Positions 40,967-49,208 of a DNA stretch of 64,000 bases are shown here, piece by piece. The first letter of the stretch is position 1, and each line of letters begins with the position of its first letter. The stretch is from contig NZ_JABWGO010000006.1 of assembly GCF_013363995.1 (NCBI RefSeq), forward strand, positions 413,481 through 477,480, in the 5' to 3' direction. The stretch is from Nonomuraea rhodomycinica. GTDB taxonomy: Bacteria; Actinomycetota; Actinomycetes; Streptosporangiales; Streptosporangiaceae. The notes beneath the pieces are model-generated. The model was not told the origin of the DNA, made no database searches, and worked only from the letters and a program-made list of their open reading frames with translations. The position numbers and the translations under genes were made by a program.

Positions 40967-42115
40967 GTGCCGGTCATCGTGGTGGCGCTGGTCGCGGTGC
41001 TGACCGCCGACGTGCTGCTGCTGGCGCAGCCCCGCGCCCCGAAGCAGCCGCCGAGGCAGGGGCAGGCCGCGGCGACGGCGCCCGCGCAGGACAGGCCGTC
41101 GCCCCGGCAGACGCTGGTCGCCGAGTCCGGCCCGGCCCCCGAGGTCAAGCCACTGGGCACGCTGCACAAGCCCAACCTGTTCGTTGTCACGCGCAAGCCG
41201 TTCACCACGAAGCTGCTGGAGAAGGTGGCCCGCTTACGCGGCGTGCGCGCGCTGGAGCTGGCCGACGCGGCCTCCATCACGCTCGACGGCAAACGGGTGC
41301 AGACTCTCGCGGTCGATCCCTCCACGTTCCGGGCCTACACGCCGAAGGTGACGGCCGCCTCCGACGCGCTGTGGAAGAACGTGGCGGCGGGTGACGTCGC
41401 GGTCTCGTTCGTGCTCGGCAACGACGGCGGCCTGTCGCTGCACAGCCGCGTGAACGGCCCGGCCGGTCCGCTGCGCATCGGCGCGTACGCCACGACGGGC
41501 TTCGGCGCGGTGGACGCCGTCGTCTCCCGGCAGACCGGGCGGCGGCTCGGCCTGCCCCGCGACAACGCGCTGATCGTCAGCGCGCCTAGGGCCAACTCGG
41601 CGAAGCTGCGCGACTCCCTGCTCAAGGTGCTGCCCAAGGGCACGCAGGTGGCCATGGTCAACCCGGTGCTGCCGCCGGCCAAGAAGCAGGCCCGGGTGTG
41701 GGCCGCCGGCGCGCTCGTCTCGGCCGCGCAGATCACCGTGGCGTTGAAGGCGGCGGCCTCGAAGCTCGGCCGGCCGTACGTGTGGGGCGCCGAGGGGCCC
41801 GACACGTTCGACTGCTCGGGCCTCGTGCAGTGGGCCTACGCGCAGGCGGGGGTCAAGATGCCGCGTGTCACGCACCAGCAGTGGGTGACCGGCCCCCAGG
41901 TGCCGCTGTCACAGGCGCAACCCGGCGACCTCATCTTCTGGCGCAGCGACCCGACCAACCCCGGCTACATCTCCCACGTGGCCATCTACTGGGGTGGCGG
42001 CAAGATGATCCAGGCGCCGCGCACGGGCGACGTGGTCAAGATCAGCCCGGTGCACACGCGCAACCTCGCCGGCGTCGTCCGGATCAGCCCTGCCCTCGCG
42101 GCCAGGGTCAGGTAA
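40967..42115 (+). CDS. NlpC/P60 (C40) peptidoglycan endopeptidase; true N-terminus upstream
   Basis: Cell-wall hydrolase cutting D-Glu-meso-DAP bonds. The C-terminal 130 residues are the C40 domain: DTFDCSGLVQWAYAQAG (catalytic Cys), SHVAIYWGGGKMIQAP (His) and a following His/polar residue. Before it lies a 180-residue beta-rich domain after a hydrophobic helix. The only normal start in frame is GTG 40967, which would begin inside that helix. The same frame is open and protein-like further upstream (40787 on): SAIKQDLSYLLRSP, a Gly/Pro/Tyr/His repeat region, RRRRDHSRL, then the helix. That 5' extension has no ATG, GTG or TTG; candidates are ATC 40787 or CTG 40763. Probably about 440 residues in reality. 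Confidence 0.85.
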   Translation: MPVIVVALVAVLTADVLLLAQPRAPKQPPRQGQAAATAPAQDRPSPRQTLVAESGPAPEVKPLGTLHKPNLFVVTRKPFTTKLLEKVARLRGVRALELADAASITLDGKRVQTLAVDPSTFRAYTPKVTAASDALWKNVAAGDVAVSFVLGNDGGLSLHSRVNGPAGPLRIGAYATTGFGAVDAVVSRQTGRRLGLPRDNALIVSAPRANSAKLRDSLLKVLPKGTQVAMVNPVLPPAKKQARVWAAGALVSAAQITVALKAAASKLGRPYVWGAEGPDTFDCSGLVQWAYAQAGVKMPRVTHQQWVTGPQVPLSQAQPGDLIFWRSDPTNPGYISHVAIYWGGGKMIQAPRTGDVVKISPVHTRNLAGVVRISPALAARVR

Positions 42116-42169
42116 CCCCGCGGTCATCCGCTTCATACCCTCCGGTGGGTGCGTACGCCGAGCAATGGT

Positions 42170-42183
42170 GTAATTCTGATTAC
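42170..42183. promoter_or_regulatory. Inverted repeat GTAAT-N4-ATTAC abutting a start codon
   Basis: The repeat ends directly before ATG 42184, and TGTAAT at 42169-42174 is a usable -10 box, so the gene may be leaderless with the repeat across its transcription start. It could be a self-regulation site for the downstream ribbon-helix-helix-like protein. Confidence 0.45.
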
Positions 42184-42705
42184 ATGGAAAGCGTAGAAAG
42201 CACCGCACAGGTACGCGCCTGGTTCACCGGCCGCCTGCCCGAGGACTGGTTCACCGGGGCGCCCGAGATCGTCCGCGACCGCGAGGAGATCGCGGTCATC
42301 GGCACGCTGCCCGAGCCGTCCGGCGAGACGCCGGAGGAGGAGCGGGCGGCCCTCGTCGAGGGGCTCGTCCTGCGCTTCAGGGAGGAGACCCGGGAGCGCC
42401 GCATCGAGATCGCGCGCGAGGCCGAGCGCAGGTTCCGGCAGAAGGTGTCCTGGGGCGTCTCCTGCGGCGAGCAGACTGTGATGTTCACCACTCTCTCCGT
42501 GCCGGTGATGACCCGGCTGCGGCAGTCGGAGCGGCAGGTCCTCGACACGCTCGTGGCCGCCGGCGTGGCCCGCAGCCGCAGCGACGCGCTCGCCTGGTGC
42601 GTACGCCTGGTCGGCCGGCACACCGACACGTGGCTGGCGGATCTGCGCGACGCCCTGAGCCACGTCGACCGCGTCCGCTCCTCCGGGCCCGACGTCCAGA
42701 ACTGA
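42184..42705 (+). CDS. Conserved actinobacterial protein with ribbon-helix-helix-like end
   Basis: 173 residues. It opens MESVESTAQVRAWFTGRLPEDWFTG, then IVRDREEIAVIGTLPEPSG and a charged helix (RFREETRERRIEIAREAERRF). A C-terminal segment VMFTTLSVPVMTRLRQSERQVLDTLVAAGVARSRSDALAWCVRLV looks like an RHH DNA-binding fold (strand, helix, SRSDAL turn, helix). Known in many actinomycetes as a hypothetical protein. No ribosome site; ATG is placed directly after an inverted repeat and may be leaderless. A DNA-binding role is inference. Confidence 0.75.
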   Translation: MESVESTAQVRAWFTGRLPEDWFTGAPEIVRDREEIAVIGTLPEPSGETPEEERAALVEGLVLRFREETRERRIEIAREAERRFRQKVSWGVSCGEQTVMFTTLSVPVMTRLRQSERQVLDTLVAAGVARSRSDALAWCVRLVGRHTDTWLADLRDALSHVDRVRSSGPDVQN

Positions 42706-42733
42706 GAGCACGCAGCGAAAACGAATCGGGAAA

Positions 42734-42767
42734 TGGTTTATACCACTCCGGGAATTGGTTTAGACCA
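42734..42767. promoter_or_regulatory. Two GntR/DasR-like operators upstream of pckG
   Basis: TGGTTTATACCA (42734-42745) and TGGTTTAGACCA (42756-42767) are spaced exactly 22 bp, two helical turns. Both match the core of the Streptomyces DasR responsive element (TGGTCTAGACCA) at all but one or two positions. They stand in an otherwise non-coding 250-base region before pckG. Confidence 0.65.
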
Positions 42768-42955
42768 TGCTTCGGAGGCCGGTGGAGGTGCCGGAGGAAT
42801 TTCTTTTAAAACCGTTCGTGATGGGTAGGCTCCCCCAATCGTCAAGGCCCCTGCCTGCGGCGACGCCGACGTGAAAAGGTCTATGCCAATTGGCTTTCAC
42901 ACGGCTTCGTCGTTAATGATGACTGGGCCCTGAACACCGTGGAGGAGCCGTAGCC

Positions 42956-44749
42956 GTGTCGCTTTCCGTCGAAGTACCCGCCCCGACGAGCAATGCCGAA
43001 TTGGTTGCCTGGGTGAACGAGATCGCCGCCTTGACCCAGCCCGACCGGATCGAGTGGTGCGACGGCTCGGAGGCGGAGTGGACCCGCCTGACCAACCTGC
43101 TCGTCGAGCAGGGCGCCTTCACCCGTCTGGCCAAGCGGCCCAACAGCTTCTACGCCAAGTCCGACCCGAGCGACGTCGCGCGGGTCGAGGACCGCACGTT
43201 CATCTGCTCCGAGCGCGAGGAGGACGCCGGGCCGACGAACAACTGGATCGCGCCCGCGGAGATGCGCGCGACCTTCGGCGAGCTGTTCAAGGGCTGCATG
43301 CGCGGCCGGACGATGTACGTGGTGCCCTTCTGCATGGGCCCGCTCGGCGGCGAGATCTCCCAGCTCGGCGTGGAGATCACCGACTCGCCGTACGTCGCCG
43401 TCTCGATGCGGATCATGACCCGGATGGGGGAGCGGGCGCTGCGGCTCATCGAGGAGCGCGGCGAGTTCGTGCGCTGCGTCCACAGCGTCGGCGCGCCGCT
43501 GGAGCCGGGACAGCAGGACGTGCCCTGGCCGTGCAGCTCCACCAAGTACATCAGCCACTTCCCCGAGACGCGTGAGATCTGGTCGTACGGCTCCGGCTAC
43601 GGCGGCAACGCGCTGCTCGGCAAGAAGTGCTACGCGCTGCGCATCGCCAGCACGATGGCCCGCGACGAGGGCTGGATGGCCGAGCACATGCTCATCCTCA
43701 AGCTCACGCCGCCCTCCGGCGAGGCGCGTTACATCGCCGCGGCCTTCCCGAGCGCCTGCGGCAAGACCAACCTCGCCATGCTCCAGCCGACGATCCCGGG
43801 CTGGAAGGTCGAGACCGTCGGCGACGACATCGCCTGGATGCGGTTCGGCAAGGACGGCACGCTGCGCGCGATCAACCCGGAGGCCGGGTTCTTCGGCGTG
43901 GCCCCCGGCACCGGCGAGATCACCAACGCCAACGCGGTCCGGACGCTCTGGGGCAACAGCATCTTCACCAACGTCGCGCTGACCGACGACGGCGACGTGT
44001 GGTGGGAGGGGCTCACCGACGAGCCGCCGGCGCACCTCACCGACTGGAAGGGCCGTTCCTGGACGCCCGACAGCGCCGAGCCGGCCGCCCACCCCAACGC
44101 CCGCTTCACCACGCCCGCCTCCCAATGCCCGACCATCGCGCCGGAGTGGCAGGACCCCGAGGGCGTGCCCATCTCGGCGATCCTGTTCGGCGGGCGCCGC
44201 GCCACCGCGGTGCCGCTCGTGACGGAGTCGCTGAGCTGGGACCACGGCGTCTTCCTCGGAGCCAACGTCGCCTCCGAGAAGACCGCCGCGGCCGAGGGCA
44301 AGGTCGGCGAGCTGCGCTACGACCCGTTCGCCATGCTGCCGTTCTGCGGTTACAACATGGGCGACTACTTCGGCCACTGGCTGGAGATCGGCCGCCGCCA
44401 GGGCGCGAAGCTGCCGCGCATCTACTACGTCAACTGGTTCCGCAAGGACGCCGACGGCCGCTTCGTCTGGCCGGGCTTCGGCGAGAACAGCCGGGTGCTC
44501 AAGTGGATCGTCGAGCGCCTCAACGGTGAGGCGACGGCCGTCGAGACGCCGATCGGCCTGGTGCCCGAGACGCTCGACACCGAGGGCCTCGACCTGCCCG
44601 AGGAGGACCTGCGCATGCTCCTGTCGGTGGAGCCGGAGGTGTGGCGGGACGAGGCCGCGCAGATCCGCGCCCACTTCGACACCTTCGGCGACCATCTGCC
44701 CAAGGAGCTGTGGGACGAGTACAACGCGCTGCTCGACCGCCTGTCCTAG
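42956..44749 (+). CDS. pckG: Phosphoenolpyruvate carboxykinase (GTP)
   Basis: 597 residues. Interconverts oxaloacetate + GTP and PEP + CO2 + GDP, the entry to gluconeogenesis. Motifs: AAFPSACGKTNLAML (kinase P-loop with the family-specific reactive Cys, near residue 265), GDDIAWMRFGKDG (metal site), FGGRRATAVPLV and the NWFRKDADGRFVWPGFGEN guanine pocket. GTG 42956 follows GTGGAGGAGCCG. A GC hairpin (44779-44814) ends the transcript. Paired dre-like operators suggest control by a GntR/HutC regulator sensing amino sugar or carbon state. Confidence 0.96.
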   Translation: MSLSVEVPAPTSNAELVAWVNEIAALTQPDRIEWCDGSEAEWTRLTNLLVEQGAFTRLAKRPNSFYAKSDPSDVARVEDRTFICSEREEDAGPTNNWIAPAEMRATFGELFKGCMRGRTMYVVPFCMGPLGGEISQLGVEITDSPYVAVSMRIMTRMGERALRLIEERGEFVRCVHSVGAPLEPGQQDVPWPCSSTKYISHFPETREIWSYGSGYGGNALLGKKCYALRIASTMARDEGWMAEHMLILKLTPPSGEARYIAAAFPSACGKTNLAMLQPTIPGWKVETVGDDIAWMRFGKDGTLRAINPEAGFFGVAPGTGEITNANAVRTLWGNSIFTNVALTDDGDVWWEGLTDEPPAHLTDWKGRSWTPDSAEPAAHPNARFTTPASQCPTIAPEWQDPEGVPISAILFGGRRATAVPLVTESLSWDHGVFLGANVASEKTAAAEGKVGELRYDPFAMLPFCGYNMGDYFGHWLEIGRRQGAKLPRIYYVNWFRKDADGRFVWPGFGENSRVLKWIVERLNGEATAVETPIGLVPETLDTEGLDLPEEDLRMLLSVEPEVWRDEAAQIRAHFDTFGDHLPKELWDEYNALLDRLS

Positions 44750-44778
44750 CGCGCGTCCAGAGCCACCCCCCGGCCTTC

Positions 44779-44814
44779 CGCGGCCGGCCCGTCAACGGCG
44801 CCGGGCCGGCCGCG
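44779..44814 (+). terminator. Terminator hairpin after pckG
   Basis: Perfect 13-bp GC stem (44779-44791 with 44802-44814), 10-base loop, 30 bases after the pckG stop. Confidence 0.65.
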
Positions 44815-44865
44815 TGGCCTTCGGAGGTCTTGCCGGAGCGAGCCAGACATCCTAGGTTTTGCTGC

Positions 44866-45693
44866 GTGATCGTGGATGCGCACCAGCACTTCTGGGACCT
44901 CGAGACCGGCTCCTACCCGTGGCTGACCCCGGACCAGGGCGTGCTGTACCGCAGCTACCGGCCGGCCGACCTGGCGCCCGAGCTGGCCGTGACCGGGGTC
45001 GAGGCCACGGTGCTGGTGCAGGCGGCCGACTCGTACGCGGAGACCGACGCCCTGCTGGCCCTGGCCGATGCCCACGACTTCGTGGCGGCGGTGGTCGGCT
45101 GGGTGCCGCTCACCCGTCCGGAGGAGACGGCCCGCGCCATCGAGCGCTACGTCAGACATCCGAAGTTTCGCGGGGTCCGGCACCTCATCCATGACGAGCC
45201 GGACCCCGACTGGCTGGTCCAGGACACCGTGCTGGAGTCGCTGGGCCTGCTGGCGGAGGCCGGGCTGACCTTCGACGTGGTCTCGCTGCTGCCCCGGCAC
45301 CTCGACCACGTCGTCACGCTGGCCGAGCGCCACCCCGGGCTGCGCGTCGTCGTGGACCACCTGTCCAAGCCGCGCGTCAGGGAGCACGTGTGGGAGCCGT
45401 GGGCCTCGCAGATCACGCGCGTGGCGGCCCTGCCCAACGTGTACGCCAAGGTGTCGGGGCTGGTGACCGAGGCCGACCACGCCGACTGGACCGTGGAGGA
45501 CCTGCGGCCGTACGTGGACCACGCGGTGGGGGCGTTCGGCCCCGAGCGGCTGATGGCCGGCAGCGACTGGCCGGTGGCGCTGCTCGCCGCCGACTACCGG
45601 ACGGTCTGGGAGGTGACGTCCTCCCTGCTGGGAGGCACGGACCGGGACCTGGTCCTGGGGGAAACCGCGCGGCGTTTTTACGGAATCGGGTGA
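44866..45693 (+). CDS. Amidohydrolase-2 family lactonase-like hydrolase
   Basis: 275 residues, TIM-barrel metal hydrolase. It opens with the metal site VDAHQHFWDLETGSYPWL (HxHxxW), continues with KFRGVRHLIHDEPD, LRVVVDHLSKP and ends GPERLMAGSDWPVALLAADY (catalytic Asp). The closest characterised relatives act on sugar lactones (L-rhamnonolactone, L-fuconolactone); the substrate here is not known. GTG 44866 (or 44872); CCTAGGTTTTGCTGC just upstream contains a TAGGTT -10-like box, so translation may be leaderless. Confidence 0.85.
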   Translation: MIVDAHQHFWDLETGSYPWLTPDQGVLYRSYRPADLAPELAVTGVEATVLVQAADSYAETDALLALADAHDFVAAVVGWVPLTRPEETARAIERYVRHPKFRGVRHLIHDEPDPDWLVQDTVLESLGLLAEAGLTFDVVSLLPRHLDHVVTLAERHPGLRVVVDHLSKPRVREHVWEPWASQITRVAALPNVYAKVSGLVTEADHADWTVEDLRPYVDHAVGAFGPERLMAGSDWPVALLAADYRTVWEVTSSLLGGTDRDLVLGETARRFYGIG

Positions 45694-45835
45694 TCTTGGC
45701 CCAGGGATTATGGCTAGGCGTTTTCCTGGGTTTAGGGAAGTTTGGGATGGAAAAGCTGCCGGTGTGGGGGGACTACGCTGTGTCGATGGATCTTTCCTGA
45801 CCGTCACGCCCGTCGCGTGCACGGACAGCGTCGGC

Positions 45836-46312
45836 ATGCCGTACGAGATCACCCTGGAGCTGTCGCGCGACGGCACGCCGTACGGCACCGTGGGCGAGCG
45901 GTGCGGCTGGCTGCTGCGGCGCCTGGCGCACGGCGTGGACGAGGCCCGCGCCGGGCGTGGCGAGGCCGCGCGCTGGCCCGATCCGGACGACAGGTTCCCC
46001 GAGGAGGAGCCGGACAGCGAGCTGTTCGCCTTCCGGTACCGTACGAGGTCGGCCCTGGTGGGAGGCGGCGAGCTGCGCTGCTGCCTGCGCACGATCCCGC
46101 TCTGGGTCCCCGGGCGTGACCGGCCCGGGCGATGGCGGCTGACGCGCCGCGCCATCGTCGAGGCGTGGGGCGTGGAAGGCGTCGGCATGCGGGCGGTGCT
46201 CACCTCAGCGGAGCTCGCGCGCTTCGTGCACACGCTCGTCGACGAGGCCGACGGCTGTCTGGGCGGCCCCGGGAAATCCCATGAGGGCGCGGACACACGT
46301 GAAACGCGGTGA
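45836..46312 (+). CDS. Hypothetical protein
   Basis: About 158 residues from ATG 45836: MPYEITLELSRDGTPYGTVGERCGWLLRRLAHG, then an acidic/Pro stretch (DDRFPEEEPDSELFAFRYRTRS), and VLTSAELARFVHTLVDEAD. The frame extends back to 45710, but those 42 codons are less GC-biased at third positions and look non-coding. No family recognised; it resembles small cytoplasmic proteins found near prenyltransferase genes in Streptosporangiaceae. Confidence 0.55.
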   Translation: MPYEITLELSRDGTPYGTVGERCGWLLRRLAHGVDEARAGRGEAARWPDPDDRFPEEEPDSELFAFRYRTRSALVGGGELRCCLRTIPLWVPGRDRPGRWRLTRRAIVEAWGVEGVGMRAVLTSAELARFVHTLVDEADGCLGGPGKSHEGADTRETR

Positions 46313-46367
46313 TAATTGCCTGTTAGGTCATTCGACCTGAGGCACAGCACCGCTGGGGAGGGACTCC

Positions 46368-47129
46368 GTGGGCCTGCGCGACCTGGTCTACCGGCTGTAC
46401 GAGCGCCGGTTGGAGGCCAAGCTGTCGAAGGACAGCGTCCCCCGGCATGTCGGGGTCATCATCGACGGCAACCGCCGCTGGGCCCGCGCGATGGGCATGC
46501 GCGACGTGTCCCGCGGGCACCGCAAGGGCGCGGACAAGATCTCCGAGCTGCTGACCTGGTGCCGCGAGAGCGGCGTCGAGGTGGTCACGGTGTGGATGCT
46601 GTCCAACGACAACCTCAACCGGCCCAGCGAGGAGCTGGAGCCGCTCCTGCGGATCATCGAGGACGTCACGCAGGAGCTCGTGGACCAGGGCTGGCGCATC
46701 AGCCCGGTCGGAGCGCTCGATCTGCTCCCCGACCGGACGGCCAATGTCCTGAAAAACGCGAAAGAAGCAACATCGCACCGTCCTGGCCTGATTGTGAACG
46801 TTGCAGTTGGGTATGGAGGAAGACGTGAGATTGCCGATGCGGTGCGCTCACTCCTCCAGGAGCAAGCCAGCAAGGGGGCCAGCATCGAGGACCTCGTCGA
46901 GGTACTCGATGTGGAGCACATCGCGGAGCATCTCTACACTCGCGGCCAGCCCGACCCGGACCTTCTCATCCGGACCTCGGGCGAGCAGCGGCTGTCCGGC
47001 TTCATGCTCTGGCAGAGCGCTCACTCCGAGTTCTACTTCCACGAGGCTTACTGGCCTGACTTCCGCAGGGTCGACTTCCTGCGGGCGCTGCGCGACTACG
47101 CCGCGAGGCACCGGCGTTACGGTTCCTGA
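46368..47129 (+). CDS. uppS: cis-Prenyltransferase (isoprenyl transferase, UppS family)
   Basis: 253 residues. Condenses isopentenyl diphosphate in Z configuration. Catalytic signature HVGVIIDGNRRWAR (Asp33); VVTVWMLSNDNLNRPSEEL, VAVGYGGRREI and DLLIRTSGEQRLSGFMLWQSAHSEFYF follow, all family motifs. Short actinobacterial members at this locus (Rv1086 in M. tuberculosis, memory) make Z,E-farnesyl diphosphate rather than the long decaprenyl chain, so the product length is open. GTG 46368 after GGGAGGGACTCC. Confidence 0.92.
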   Translation: MGLRDLVYRLYERRLEAKLSKDSVPRHVGVIIDGNRRWARAMGMRDVSRGHRKGADKISELLTWCRESGVEVVTVWMLSNDNLNRPSEELEPLLRIIEDVTQELVDQGWRISPVGALDLLPDRTANVLKNAKEATSHRPGLIVNVAVGYGGRREIADAVRSLLQEQASKGASIEDLVEVLDVEHIAEHLYTRGQPDPDLLIRTSGEQRLSGFMLWQSAHSEFYFHEAYWPDFRRVDFLRALRDYAARHRRYGS

Positions 47130-47164
47130 CCCGACATCTGGGTATCCAAGACGTAACGTTGGAA

Positions 47165-47187
47165 GTGTCCGGCCACAGGCCGGACAC
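47165..47187 (+). terminator. Terminator hairpin after the prenyltransferase gene
   Basis: 10-bp perfect stem GTGTCCGGCC / GGCCGGACAC with loop ACA, 36 bases after the stop codon. Confidence 0.7.
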
Positions 47188-47336
47188 TCCGGAGAGGGCC
47201 CCATCCTTGCGCCGACACCTGCCGAGGGGGCCGGAATCCGGCGTCGCCGGCACGTCGCGGCCGGGGACACGGGTCCGGTCCGATTCCCACCTCGTCTGCA
47301 GGGTGCCCCCCGCCAGGGGCGCCCGGGGGAGAACGT

Positions 47337-48656
47337 GTGGCAGTGTCCTCGAGCAACCCGTCCACTCAGCCCGGTAAGCGCACGTACGTGCTCGACACCT
47401 CGGTCCTGCTCGCCGACCCGGCGGCGATGACCCGGTTCGCCGAGCACGAGGTCGTCCTCCCGATCGTCGTCATCACCGAGCTGGAGGCGAAGCGGCACCA
47501 CCCCGAACTGGGCTACTTCGCGCGCAAGGCTCTGCGTTACCTCGACGACCTGCGCGTCAGACACGGCCGGCTGGACGAGCCCATGCCGGCCGGGGACGGC
47601 ACCCTCCGGGTGGAGCTCAACCACAGTGACCCGTCCATCCTGCCCGTGGGCTTCCGTCTGGGCGACAACGACACGCGCATCCTCACGGTGGCCCGTGCCC
47701 TGGCCGCCGAGGGCTGCGACGTCGTGCTGGTCTCCAAGGACCTGCCCATGCGGGTCAAGGCTGCCTCGATCGGCCTGGCCGCCGAGGAGTACCGCGCGGA
47801 GCTGGTCGTGGAGTCGGGCTGGACCGGCATGGCCGAGGTCCAGGTGACCGACGAGGGCGTCCAGAGCCTGTTCGAGCACGGCTCGGCCGAGCTCGACGAG
47901 ACCAGGGACCTGCCCACCCACACGGGTCTGCGGCTGCTGTCGAGCAAGGGCTCGGCGCTCGGCCGCGTGCTCCCCGACAAGTCGGTGCGCCTGGTGCGCG
48001 GCGACCGTGAGGTGTTCGGCCTGCACGGCCGCTCGGCGGAGCAGCGGATCGCGCTGGACCTGCTCATGGACCCGGACATCGGCATCGTCTCGCTCGGCGG
48101 CCGGGCCGGCACCGGCAAGTCCGCGCTGGCGCTGTGCGCGGGCCTGGAGGCGGTGCTGGAGCGCCGCCAGCACCGCAAGGTGATCGTCTTCCGGCCGATC
48201 TACGCGGTCGGCGGCCAGGAGCTCGGCTACCTGCCCGGCACCGAGGGCGAGAAGATGGGCCCGTGGGGTCAGGCGGTCTACGACACCCTGGGCGCGATCA
48301 CCACGCCCGAGGTGATCGAGGAGGTGCACGACCGCGGCATGCTGGAGGTGCTGCCGCTCACCCACATCCGCGGCCGGTCGCTGCACGACGCGTTCGTGAT
48401 CGTGGACGAGGCCCAGTCGCTGGAGCGCGGGGTGCTGCTGACCGTGCTGAGCCGCATCGGCGCCAACTCCCGCGTGGTGCTCACCCACGACATCGCCCAG
48501 CGCGACAACCTGCGCGTCGGCCGGCACGACGGCGTCGTGGCCGTGGTGGAGAAGCTCAAGGGCCATCCGCTGTTCGCCCACGTGACGCTGACGCGCTCCG
48601 AGCGCTCGCCGATCGCCGCCCTGGTGACCGAGATGCTGGAGGACATCACCCTCTAG
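47337..48656 (+). CDS. phoH2: PhoH2-type protein (PIN + PhoH ATPase)
   Basis: 439 residues: N-terminal PIN ribonuclease domain (KRTYVLDTSVLLADP, VITELEAKR, NDTRILTVA with the acidic residues) fused to a PhoH/superfamily-1-like ATPase (GGRAGTGKSALAL near 253, VIVDEAQSLERGVLLTVLSRIG, LTHDIAQRDNLRVG). PhoH2 proteins unwind and cut RNA in mycobacteria. GTG 47337 after GGGGGAGAACGTG. The downstream terminator lies inside the convergent lipoprotein gene. Confidence 0.92.
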   Translation: MAVSSSNPSTQPGKRTYVLDTSVLLADPAAMTRFAEHEVVLPIVVITELEAKRHHPELGYFARKALRYLDDLRVRHGRLDEPMPAGDGTLRVELNHSDPSILPVGFRLGDNDTRILTVARALAAEGCDVVLVSKDLPMRVKAASIGLAAEEYRAELVVESGWTGMAEVQVTDEGVQSLFEHGSAELDETRDLPTHTGLRLLSSKGSALGRVLPDKSVRLVRGDREVFGLHGRSAEQRIALDLLMDPDIGIVSLGGRAGTGKSALALCAGLEAVLERRQHRKVIVFRPIYAVGGQELGYLPGTEGEKMGPWGQAVYDTLGAITTPEVIEEVHDRGMLEVLPLTHIRGRSLHDAFVIVDEAQSLERGVLLTVLSRIGANSRVVLTHDIAQRDNLRVGRHDGVVAVVEKLKGHPLFAHVTLTRSERSPIAALVTEMLEDITL

Positions 48657-48662
48657 CGGGAC

Positions 48663-49208
48663 TCACTTCAGGTCGCCGCAGATGAACCGTCCCTCCACCG
48701 TGGAGGGACGGTTCTCGTACCTGTGGACGATCTTGACCTGCTCGAACGCGGCCTCCTGCTGCGCCGTGCACACGATCTGGGCCTTGGCGGGCCGCGAGAG
48801 CGTGCCCTCGCCCTTGACGATGACCGTGAGCGTCGAGGTGCGGGGGAGCTGCACCTCGTCGCGCCGGATCGGGTTGAGGGAGTCCTTGATGCCCTCCAGC
48901 GTGAAGCCGCGCAGCGCGGTGTCACGGCCGTCCTGGAGCGGCTGCGTGGAGGCCGCGAACAGGGCCGTCAGCAGGCTCTCCACGGTGTCGGACTCGACGT
49001 CGGCCGGCTCCTTGGTCAGCCTGCCGTCCTTGAGCAGGTAGATGGTCTTGGACGGCGGCGGCACCTGGACGGTCGGCGGCTTGGCCACCTCCCGCGCGTC
49101 GGTCGGCGCGATGCCGCAGCCCGCCACCACCGGCATGACCCCCGTCAGCAGGACCAGGGCGCCCCTCGCGCGCCGGCCGTGGCACTTCCTCCTCGCGCGG
49201 CCCCTCAT
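48663..49208 (-). CDS. Lipoprotein of the two-component operon
   Basis: 181 residues. A very basic start (RGRARRKCHGRRAR) and hydrophobic core lead to lipobox VVAGC. The mature part (TIYLLKDGRLTKEPADVESDTVESLLTALFAAS...RSTLTVIVKGEGTLSRPAK-like) resembles the GerMN-type fold of lipoproteins that sit with envelope two-component systems (CseA, LpqB). ATG overlaps the histidine kinase stop by 4 bases, so it is the third gene of the operon. Likely modulates the kinase; inference. Confidence 0.75.
   Translation of the reverse strand: MRGRARRKCHGRRARGALVLLTGVMPVVAGCGIAPTDAREVAKPPTVQVPPPSKTIYLLKDGRLTKEPADVESDTVESLLTALFAASTQPLQDGRDTALRGFTLEGIKDSLNPIRRDEVQLPRTSTLTVIVKGEGTLSRPAKAQIVCTAQQEAAFEQVKIVHRYENRPSTVEGRFICGDLK
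48684..48714. terminator. 31-nt hairpin serving phoH2 inside the convergent lipoprotein gene
   Basis: 15-bp perfect arms (48684-48698 and 48700-48714) around one base. It lies 28 bases after the phoH2 stop but within the coding sequence of the opposite-strand lipoprotein (codons for ENRPSTVEGRF). Confidence 0.6.
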
